DNA of 14,972 nucleotides from Chrysochromulina tobinii. Taxonomy: Eukaryota; Haptophyta; Prymnesiales; Chrysochromulinaceae. A program made the translations under genes and the position numbers. The stretch is taken from the NCBI GenBank assembly GCA_001275005.1, contig JWZX01001709.1:1-14972 (forward strand), written 5' to 3'. The notes under the pieces are model-generated. The model had not been told where the DNA came from. It did no database searches and was given only the letters and a program-made list of their open reading frames with translations. Of the stretch, positions 1-7,031 are shown one piece after another; position 1 is the first letter of the stretch, and each line of letters opens with the position of its first letter.

Positions 1-126
1 GCCACCGCCGCCGCCGCCGCCGCCGCCGCCGCGACTGCCGCCGCCGCCACTGCCGCCGCCGCCACTGCCGCCGCCGCTACTGCCGCCGCCGCCACTGCCT
101 GTACCGCCGCCGCCGCCGCCGCCTGC
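1..126. repeat. GCC/GGC trinucleotide-rich microsatellite
   Basis: This is an imperfect run of GCC triplets interrupted at intervals by ACT, ACC or TAC triplets, so a 12-15 bp sub-period is visible. It lies just downstream of the minus-strand decapping-scaffold gene and may be in its 3' untranslated region, or in the end of a gene beyond the left edge. Open frames through it are low-complexity Arg, Gly or Ala runs and give no evidence of a protein. Confidence 0.8.
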
Positions 127-153
127 CCCGTCGCCGCCGACCCATTCGCAGGC

Positions 154-3100
154 TCATGAGCGTGCCTGAGAAAGCTTGTTCACTCGGAACAGGAGCATCG
201 CGAGATCCGTCTGGAGCCCCTCGGGCACCCTTGCCTCGGCGCGCTTCAGGTTGTCGCGGACCGCCGTGAGGATCCGCTCGATATTGGGCGCAATGAGCGG
301 GTCGGTCGGGTTGAGGAGGGTGAAGGCGGCCTTGAGCCAAGAGAGCTTGAGCTTGACGGGCTCGGCATCCAGGCCTGCAGAGAGCTGGGTGGCGAGCGAG
401 ACGAGGACGAGCACCGAGACGGAGACTGGGGGGGCCCAGGACACGTGGCTCGAGCTGTCCGCACAACCAGAGCAGAAGGTCGAGCGACGAGGCGTTCAGG
501 GCGACGGCGAAGGCGCGCTCCACCTGCCCCTGCGCCAAAAGGGCCTGCAGCTCCATCGACACGGCAAAGTCGTTCACCGCCTGGGTGCCGCCGTCTCCGG
601 GAGGCGCGGCGGGAGGCGGGGCCGTCAGCGGCGCGTCCAGCGGCGCACTCGCAGCCGGCGGTGGCGGCGGGGCCGGTAGCGGCGGCGCGGCGGGCGCGGG
701 CGTGGCTTTGGTGTGAACGTTCACAGCGGGCGTGGCTTTGGCGGCGTCGTGGGCGCTACGCCGCGCAGCTCCCGTGATCTCCGCGGCTGCTTGCTTGATG
801 GCGGCATCGAGCTTGGCCGTCACATCGCTCATCAGCTCCTCCTGATGTGCCGCCGCCTGCGCCGTCGTCGTCGTGAGCATCTCGAGGAAAGGGGCGCTCG
901 CCTCGGTGACTACCGCGCTCACGCCCTGCGTGAACGTGCCGTGGAGCTGCTCGAAGAGTGCCCTTGACGCGCGCTCGTACCCGGGTACGAGCACGCCCTC
1001 GAAGTGCTCCTTGACGGTGGCACTCATGCGCGCGTTCACCGAGGCCGTGACGGCGGCGGCCACCTGCGGCGGCAGCGCACTCGCCGTCGTCGTCAGGCTG
1101 AGGAGCGACTGCGTCACCGCCGCCTCCACACGGGGCGCGATGCGCTTCTCGAGCGCCTCGAGCATGGACGCCTCGAGCGCCGTGCCGAGCGCGACCGCCG
1201 CTTGAGTCGCGGCCTGGCTGACGGCCTGCCCGAGCTGGGCCTCGAGATTGCGGCTCAAGTCTTGCACGGCGGTGCGCACCTCGGCGACGATCGCCTTGAC
1301 GCCACTCGTCTCCGCCTGGAGCAGCGGCGGCAGCTGCGTGCGCACCGCGCCGTTCACGGCCTCGCCCACGGCGACGCCCATGCGCAGAGCCAGAGCATCG
1401 CTCTGCTGCGCGTGCGCGTGCGCGAGCGTCGCTGCAAGCGTCGACATGGATTGGGAGAGGGCGGCGGACACGCCCTGGTGCGTCGTCTGCGCCTGGACCT
1501 TGGTGAGCGCCTCAAGCGCCTCAAGACGACGGAAGAGCTCCGCCATGTCTCCGCTGCTGCTGCCGCCGCCGCCGCCACCGCCGAAGAGGCCGAAGATGCC
1601 GCCGCCGCCCCCGCTGCCAGGGCCGCCAGCGCCTCCGCCGCCTCCGCCGTTGGCGCTTCCGGAACGCTCGAGACGATCGAGCAGCGCCCGCTGACTCGTC
1701 ATGATCGCGTCGAGCTTCGCCTCGAGAGCTGCGAGCTTGGCGGGAGATGCGAGCTCGGCGGGAGATGCGAGCTCGGTGGGAGATGCGAGCTCGGTGGGAG
1801 ATGCGAGCTCGGCGGGAGATGCGAGCTTGGCGGCCGCCGGCTCGTCAGCGGTTGCCGCTGAGGGTGCTGCCCGAGACGGCGCTGCCCGAGACGGCTCGAC
1901 AACGCGTGACGGCGAGGGCGAGGGCGCCACGGGGGCGTCGTGATGGGCATCCACTGGCCCCATGGGCGCCGTGATGGGCGATGAGACGGCAGCCGCCCAG
2001 AGGAGCTCGGGGTGGGACAAGGGCATGGGCGGGGTGGGCGGCGGCTGGAGCGCGGCCGCGGCGCCGCCTCGGAGCTCGGAGCTTGGACTCGGCGGCATCG
2101 GTGCCGGCGGCATCGGCGGCGCTGGCATCGGAGGCAGCGGCGGCGCTGGCATCGGTGCCGGCGGCATCGGCGGCGCTGGCATCGGCGGCAGCGGTGGCGC
2201 TGGCATCGGAGGCGGCGGCGGCGCTGGCATCGGCGGCAGCGGCGGCACTGGCATCGGCGGCATCGGCGGCGGTGGCATCGGAGGCGGCGCCGGCGTCGGC
2301 GAAGCGGGCGGAGGAACAGTGGTGCCCATCGAGGTGCCAGTGATGCCCATGACCTTCTGTTGGAGGTGGGCGAGCTGCTGCTGCAGCTCGAAGGCCGCGG
2401 CGGCGCCGCCGCCCGCACCGCCGCCCACGGCCCCCGCCGCGCCGCCGAGGGCGCTGTCCTCGGCGGCCGCCACGCCACCCACGCCGAGGAGCCCTTTGCT
2501 GATGGTCAGGCATTGGAGGGCGCTTGGGACGACGCAGAACATGCCTACAGTGCCCTCGCTCGGGTTGTACGCGCACGCGACGTTGAGCACGGGGCGCTCC
2601 GAAGGCACCCGCGTCGCCGCGAGCACGAACGAGGGCGTCTCCGGCACGCTCGGCGCGGGCACACGCAAGCGCAGAAAGGTCAGGGACGAGCCACCCTTGG
2701 TGGACGGGTCGGCGCTCGCGGCGATGACGATGGTGGCGCTGCTCGGCTCGTACGTCATGAGGAGCGGCTTCGAGGCGTCGTGTACCGACGGTGGCGGCGC
2801 GCCCAGGCTGAGCGACGCGAGCGGCTGCAGCGCGCCGCTCAGCAGATGAAACTCGGCCGTCGCCGCGCCACCGACGAGGTAACCGTTGGCACACGGAGCA
2901 ACAAGGGTCACGGCGCCCCTGGTGATGCGGATCGGGCTGCCGCTCCTCCCGAAACCCGGTCGACCGGGCACGCTCACGCTCGTCACGCTGCCGTCCTCGC
3001 ACCCGACGAGCACCTGGCCGGTCGTGGCCGATGCGCAGAGCGCTCGGATCGGGCTGTCAACTTTGACCGCCGCCGGCGTTGCCAGCACCCCGCCGACGTA

Positions 3101-3595
3101 GAAGTACAACGCGTGGCAAGGCAGGCCGTTGTGCGCGACGACGACGGTGTCGTCCTTGATGACGGCCAGCAGCACCGCGTCCGGATGAGTCGGCGGCCGC
3201 TGCGGAGGGCGACGGTCGCTGAAGAATACCTCCTTCACCTGCACTTCGCTGCGGGCATCAAGCTTGATGTCCCACGTGTACCAAGCGCCGGCCTTGGTGA
3301 CGGCCACGATGCGGTCGAGGCCCGGGCAGAAGTGCAGGTCGATCACATCGGTCGTGAGGCCACGCAGCAGCGCCGTCTCACCCGACAAGCGGTGGATGGC
3401 GCGCACGAGGCCATTTTTAATGGCGTAGCACGTAAAGGTGTCGTTGACGGCCACGATGGCACCGATCGCGTGGATAGTCGGCGGCTCGCGCTTGTAGCCG
3501 ACGATCTGTTTAGCGGGCAGGTCCTCGCCCGCGCTCGGCCATGCCAGTGATAGCCCCGCCGCGTCGTGTTCCCAGACGGTGTCTTCCTCGAGCAT
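154..3595 (-). CDS. EDC4/Ge-1/Varicose-like mRNA-decapping scaffold, with an apparent single-base frameshift
   Basis: The product is probably a cytoplasmic decapping scaffold of the EDC4 (animal Ge-1, plant VARICOSE) family, which holds DCP1 and DCP2 together in P-bodies. The N-terminal ~375 residues resemble its WD40 propeller, with blocks such as AVNDTFTCYAIKNGLVR, TALLRG and WYTWDI. Next come a Pro-Met-Ala linker (about 432-505), repeats of ASPAEL/ASPTEL (588-622), a short heptad-like helix, a Gly-rich patch (651-683), and a long Ala-rich helical region carrying the family signature VLVPGYERASRALFEQLH near residue 868. The C-terminal helical domain (from about 1005) also matches EDC4, but its last ~95 residues are in the +1 frame; dropping one base of the G7 run at 428-434 joins them, giving about 1146 residues. 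Without that correction the frame continues to a stop at 77 as Arg-rich nonsense. I chose the first ATG, at 3595; an in-frame GTG at 3610 is less likely. No introns are needed. The family call is strong; the frameshift may be a sequencing error. Confidence 0.85.
428..434 (-). other. Homopolymer frameshift point in the decapping scaffold gene
   Basis: Seven G on the plus strand read as seven C on the coding strand. Upstream the frame reads LWLCGQLEPRVLGP; downstream the EDC4-like C-terminus (VSVSVLVLVSLATQL, then KLKLSWLKAAFTLLNP) is one base later. Reading six C instead of seven makes the domain continuous. An assembly indel is the simplest explanation; a recent inactivating indel or programmed slippage are alternatives. 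Confidence 0.75.
1731..1833 (-). repeat. 18 bp in-frame tandem repeat in the decapping scaffold gene
   Basis: There are about 5.7 copies of an 18 bp unit (gcgagctcggcgggagat on the plus strand) with a few C/T differences. On the coding strand each unit gives six residues, ASPAEL or ASPTEL. The array sits between the Pro-rich linker and the coiled-coil and helical part, and keeps the frame. Confidence 0.9.
2085..2300 (-). repeat. Proline/methionine/alanine-rich coding repeat
   Basis: Degenerate GGCATCGGNGGC-type units on the plus strand encode PPMPAPPLPP and PPMPPAPMP blocks on the minus strand. This is the disordered linker between the propeller and the helical half of the EDC4-like protein. 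Proline-rich ligands are typical partners of EVH1 domains, and DCP1 has an EVH1 fold, so a role in DCP1 binding is possible but only inferred. Confidence 0.75.
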
Positions 3596-3891
3596 TGAGC
3601 CCGACAGCACGACGATATGAGGTGGGCGGCCGATTCACAGCCACAATGGGTCGTCCCGCGGCGAATATCAAGAAGAGGCCCGTCTTGTTTCACTTTCGCT
3701 AGTTCGACGGACACAAAATTCAATTTTGGTTCGTGTAAGAAAATATTCCTAAACAGGCAAGGCTGTGTCAAGAAGAGGCTGCCCGTCGCCCACCTAGGTC
3801 GCACTGCGCCTGTGACAACCATCGCGTGTGACAGCCAGGCTCGCTCCGGAGCAGCAACGTGTGTGGAGAACGCTGGTGGCCACGCTTCATC
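3596..3891. promoter_or_regulatory. Divergent intergenic promoter region
   Basis: About 300 bp separates the starts of two divergently transcribed genes. Its middle (about 3690-3760) is clearly more AT-rich than the flanks and includes runs such as aaaattcaattttgg and aagaaaatattcc, suitable for a core promoter. A 12 bp word, tcaagaagaggc, occurs at 3668-3679 and again at 3768-3779, exactly 100 bp apart. There is no clear TATA box at a standard distance from either ATG, and no RNA gene. Confidence 0.45.
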
Positions 3892-5625
3892 ATGACCGCC
3901 ACAGGCGTGCCAGCCTACGATTACACGCCTCCGCCTGCGGTCGTGCAGCCCTCCCACGGCACGAGGTCAGAAGCAGTGGTGTTCGGCCTGTTTTGCGCCA
4001 TCTTTTGGGCTCTTCTTTGGGCGTTGCTCTACCGGCTGCTCCTACCAAAGTTGTCTCGGCGACTCCTTGATTCCACGTGGAGCACGCCAGCGATCGACAT
4101 CTTCCGATCGATGATGCTCGGCTTCTCACGCGTCAGCAGAGAGCCCGAAGAGTCATTCACAGACAGCGAGGACGTTGCTGGCATGTTTTGTTACATGGCG
4201 TTGACGACGGTTGTCCACTTGCTTGCGGGGCTTCTCTCACTGCCAGCAGCCTTTTTCGGCTGGGACGAGGTTGGCACTCTCGGACGGCTCGGGTTCAATA
4301 CGGCGGCGTTCCTCATCCTCGGTTGGAGTTCATTCGTTGCCGTGGACGAGTTCTTGCGCTGTTTCGTCAAACCAGGCGGCCTCTCTGGGCTCACGAGCCC
4401 ATGCCCGCGCTCCTACTGGGCGCTCATGGCCTTCACCTACCACCCCTTCTGGTTCACGCTCATCTTGTCCGCCAATGCGCTCAGATCTGGGGCATATGGC
4501 TACGTCATTCTCGTCTGTGCGATGACGCTCGGCGGCGGCGTGCAGCTGTGCAGCCGCTTGCTTCTGGTCGCATGCACCTCGCAACGGCGAAGGGCTCTCC
4601 TCGGTGTGAGCGGCCTGCTCGCCGCCATCCTAGGGCGCACCGTCTTGTTCGTGCCGGCCGCCCTCGACTGTGTACAAGAGCTGCACGAGGAGTCAGCGAC
4701 GATCGGGGATGCCTTCTTGATCGCGGTGCTGCTCACGAGCTGCTTCAACGCATTCGCAGTGGTGGACGCGGTGAAGGCCATGCTCTCGTGCGGCACGGTG
4801 CATCCTAGATCCGCCTTCATCCCTTCAGTTGAGGAAGGCATACCGGCTGCTTTCGCCGAGCCAGAGTGCAGCGGAGCACGTGCAGCAGTCAGGCGACCCC
4901 GCACCAATCGCAAGCCGTCACGCAAGCAGAAGGCGGGGTTCTCGACGTGCCCGCAGACAGACCACGACGACATGGTCTTTGGATTCGCAACCTCGGAGCA
5001 GCCTGGCGTGCACACGGCCGCCGACGAGATGGACGAGATGGACGAGATGGACGAGACCCCCCCAGCACAGGCGGATGCGGCTCGTCAGCGCCGGGTGCAG
5101 CAGGAGGTGGAGGAGGCGCGCCGAGAGGTGCGCGAGCAGCAGCAGCAGCATCGTCAGCAGCGGCAGCAGCAGCAGCCGCCGCCGCAGCCGCAGCAGCCGA
5201 AGCAGCAGGCCCGGCAGCCTTGCCAGCAGCCGCCCATGGGCGCATGCGACGGCTCGCCCAAGACGGCGCCGCGACTGGGCATCTCGCAGGAGGTCCCTCG
5301 CAGGATGGCGAGCTCACATCTCGGGGGGGCGAGGCCACATCTCGGGGTAGAGATCGACCACAGTGATCTCTTCGACCGTGGCAAGTGGGGCGGCAACCAT
5401 GGGATCAGCCACTACGCAATGCTCGGGCTCGATAGGCACGCAACCGAGGCGGAGGTGAAACGGGCCTTCCACCAGCTTTCGCGCAAGTGGCACCCGGATA
5501 AGAACCCGGAGGCCAAGGAGAGGGCCGATGCCATCTTCAAGGTCATCAAAGAGGCGTACGAGACGCTGCAAGACCCTGCCAAGCGGAAGCGGTACGACCT
5601 CTTCGAGCGGGTCGGCGCTCTCTGA
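3892..5625 (+). CDS. Multi-pass membrane protein with C-terminal J domain (Hsp40 type)
   Basis: This 577-residue protein has about seven hydrophobic segments in its first 300 residues (about 28-52, 96-122, 134-152, 175-197, 203-227, 235-258 and 272-298). A polar region follows with three Asp-Glu-Met repeats (379-388) and a Gln-rich stretch (about 398-445). The C-terminus is a J domain (about 507-571) with the HPD motif at 534-536 in RKWHPDKNPEAKERADAIFK and a helix ending AYETLQDP. J domains stimulate Hsp70 ATPase, so the protein probably recruits an Hsp70 to a membrane, perhaps ER. The membrane part, with conserved-looking His at 109 and 184, loosely recalls TLC-domain proteins; that is a guess. 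The start is the ATG at 3892; an in-frame GTG at 3859 would add 11 residues. It ends about 85 bp before the dioxygenase relic. Nothing suggests an intron. Confidence 0.85.
   Translation: MTATGVPAYDYTPPPAVVQPSHGTRSEAVVFGLFCAIFWALLWALLYRLLLPKLSRRLLDSTWSTPAIDIFRSMMLGFSRVSREPEESFTDSEDVAGMFCYMALTTVVHLLAGLLSLPAAFFGWDEVGTLGRLGFNTAAFLILGWSSFVAVDEFLRCFVKPGGLSGLTSPCPRSYWALMAFTYHPFWFTLILSANALRSGAYGYVILVCAMTLGGGVQLCSRLLLVACTSQRRRALLGVSGLLAAILGRTVLFVPAALDCVQELHEESATIGDAFLIAVLLTSCFNAFAVVDAVKAMLSCGTVHPRSAFIPSVEEGIPAAFAEPECSGARAAVRRPRTNRKPSRKQKAGFSTCPQTDHDDMVFGFATSEQPGVHTAADEMDEMDEMDETPPAQADAARQRRVQQEVEEARREVREQQQQHRQQRQQQQPPPQPQQPKQQARQPCQQPPMGACDGSPKTAPRLGISQEVPRRMASSHLGGARPHLGVEIDHSDLFDRGKWGGNHGISHYAMLGLDRHATEAEVKRAFHQLSRKWHPDKNPEAKERADAIFKVIKEAYETLQDPAKRKRYDLFERVGAL
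5137..5232 (+). repeat. CAG/CCG-rich coding repeat (polyglutamine-like)
   Basis: Imperfect CAG triplets interrupted by CGG, CAT and CCG encode a Gln-rich, Pro-containing linker in the J-protein. A shorter 9 bp repeat (gagatggac, three times) lies at about 5026-5055. Both keep the frame and look like disordered spacer between the membrane part and the J domain. Confidence 0.8.
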
Positions 5626-5996
5626 CGTTCAATCTCAATTCAATCTCAGTCTCACGATTGCCTCCATCCACCCCAGGGACACCCCAGGGACCATCGCTCG
5701 CTCTCGACCTCTCGATGGTTCAGACATTTTTCGGGTTCGCGGTGCTATACGAGGTGTCCTGTCAGCAGACGAATGCGATGTGGAGCTCAGGCGCATGCTT
5801 GAGTTCATCGAAAAGGTATCTCCAGGCGTCGACGTCATGAAGCCTAAAGATCTGGCAGAGACCCCACGCGTCGAAGCACGCAGCCGCCAAGGGCGTGACG
5901 AACCTTACGAACCCCACGCGCGAGAATCCGGCGGCCATTTCGACCAAGTGGGTTTCGTAAAAGGCTTTGACATGAGAGGGCTGCAGTGCATTCAAG

Positions 5997-6071
5997 ACTC
6001 GAGTCTGGCGCCATTAGGGCATCATTAGGGCATCATTAGGGCATCATTAGGGCAATACTCGAGTCTGGCGC
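5997..6071 (+). repeat. 60 bp insertion bounded by 15 bp direct repeats, with an 11 bp tandem array
   Basis: The 15-mer actcgagtctggcgc occurs at 5997-6011 and 6057-6071. Between them are four copies of the 11-mer cattagggcat (last with one change) plus one base. Removing exactly 60 bp joins CIQDSSLA to LTDQHESGG in the same frame, giving continuous dioxygenase-like sequence. The insertion carries the in-frame stop. No GT-AG choice of boundaries fits. Confidence 0.85.
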
Positions 6072-6274
6072 TGACAGACCAGCACGAATCTGGCGGCTGC
6101 TTCGAGTCTTGGCCGGCTTTGCACAAAGTCCACCAAGAGCTGGCGACTGCGACCGGTCGGCCAAGTGACTGGGTGCCACTACGCCCCCACGCCGAGTTCG
6201 CCGCGCTGCGTGATCGTGGGCTCTCCTCTGTGCGCGTGCTTCGAGGCGACGTGATCCTGTGGTGGTCTGACCTC

Positions 6275-6346
6275 GCTCACCACGACGCTCACCAAGGAGC
6301 GTTGCCATATGCTCACCACGACGCTCACCAAGGAGCGTTGCCGTAT
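6275..6346 (+). repeat. 36 bp in-frame tandem duplication
   Basis: Two adjacent 36 bp copies (6275-6310 and 6311-6346) differ at one base. They repeat AHHDAHQGALPY in the dioxygenase relic, duplicating the segment with the presumed distal metal-binding His. Confidence 0.9.
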
Positions 6347-6424
6347 GAGCGGACGCGCGACTTTCGGGCTGTCGTGGACGCGTGCATGATGCCCGCGTCG
6401 CTCAAGCCACCGTGGCTCCTTGTC

Positions 6425-6556
6425 GAGAAGCTCAAGGCGTACGAGAAGCTCGTCCATGGTGGCCAGTGTGACGATGTGACGTAGTGACAAGAAGCTCAAG
6501 GAGAAGCTCAAGGCGTACGAGAAGCTCGTCACAACGTCACATCGTCACACTGGCCA
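6425..6556 (+). repeat. 30 bp direct repeat plus 29 bp inverted repeat around a 76 bp insertion
   Basis: A 30 bp segment encoding EKLKAYEKLV occurs at 6425-6454 and 6501-6530, offset 76 bp. Within the inserted part, 6460-6488 is the reverse complement of 6528-6556 with one mismatch, so a 29 bp stem with a 39 nt loop can form. Removing 76 bp restores the frame into the C-terminus (LVTTSHRHTGQTKVRA). A GC-AG boundary (6437-6512) is possible inside the direct repeat; GT-AG is not. Confidence 0.85.
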
Positions 6557-6650
6557 AACTAAGGTTCGGGCCTGTGCCGCACAGCCATTCTTCGACACGC
6601 CGCCCGAGCTGACAGCAAGGGATGTGGAGCTGCACGGGCTAGTCCCATAG

Positions 6651-7031
6651 CCGGCAGATGATCTTGGTGCGGAGGCTATGCCGGAACCGACAGCGGTGCT
6701 GTCAACGAGCTCGCTTACAACTGCACAGCTTGATCCTGGCGGCGCACCGCCACACGTCAGCATACACTGCCTAGGGCTGGGGCGTGCTGCCAATCAAGAC
6801 ATGAAGATACCATTTGTTCGTGTATAATGTAGAGGAGGCTCACTGAAATGTGTCCGAGCTGGCGGCCCCCCACTTTCATTGGTTACTGTATACCGTACCA
6901 ATTTGGCTTCTTTGGGGGGTGGTTATTTACCTGGTCGTCCCCGAACCCCCGACCCTCTGTTCTTCACGGCCAAATGGTTCTTCACGTTTTTTTCTTCACG
7001 GTAGGCGCCCCCGCGCCCCGCCGCGCGCGCG
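6651..7031 (+). promoter_or_regulatory. Intergenic region and probable promoter of the PPR-methyltransferase gene
   Basis: I see no gene here. The right half contains TATA-like gtgtataatg (about 6821-6830) and CCAAT-type words on both strands (attgg near 6879, ccaat near 6898). The word ttcttcacg recurs three times between about 6960 and 7000. A pyrimidine-rich tract ending in AG at about 7003-7004 sits just before the ATG and could be a 3' splice site for an unseen 5' exon. An in-frame TAG at 7002-7004 means the frame cannot simply be extended upstream. Confidence 0.4.

Larger units (their letters stand above)
5711..6650 (+). pseudogene. Phytanoyl-CoA dioxygenase (PhyH)-like relic
   Basis: Pieces of an Fe(II)/2-oxoglutarate dioxygenase of the PhyH superfamily lie in order. 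The N-terminal part is FRVRGAIRGVLSADECD. The metal motif HxD is HFDQ (5936-5947), followed by GLQCIQ. The middle part is SDWVPLRPHAEF, then GDVILWWSDLAHHDAHQG with the likely distal His, then VVDACMMPASL. The C-terminus is AQPFFDTPPELTA to HGLVP with a stop at 6648-6650. No in-frame ATG precedes the first block, and the stretch between the first block and the HxD motif seems shorter than in the family. A 60 bp insertion adds an in-frame TAG at 6026-6028, and a 76 bp insertion shifts the frame. It therefore looks like a 5'-truncated, broken copy. Splicing out the inserts would restore the frame, so a living gene with an odd structure is not excluded. Confidence 0.65.

Noticed and set aside
77-153. 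C-terminal extension of the decapping scaffold frame to the stop at 77
   Set aside because: After the G7 run this frame turns into Arg-rich low-complexity sequence, whereas the +1 frame, ending at 154, carries the conserved C-terminus.
420-446. A 19 nt GT...AG intron as explanation for the frame change in the decapping scaffold gene
   Set aside because: The arithmetic works, but 19 nt is shorter than nearly all spliceosomal introns and would delete well-matching residues. A homopolymer indel is simpler.
1004-1861. Plus-strand Arg-rich ORF of 285 codons, and several similar ones between 176 and 3550 on both strands
   Set aside because: They overlap the EDC4-like gene in other frames. They are Arg/Ala/Gly-rich shadows of GC-rich coding sequence with no family features.
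4829-5366. Ala- and Ser/Arg-rich ORFs overlapping the J-protein linker
   Set aside because: They are frame shadows of the CAG-rich linker of the membrane J-protein.
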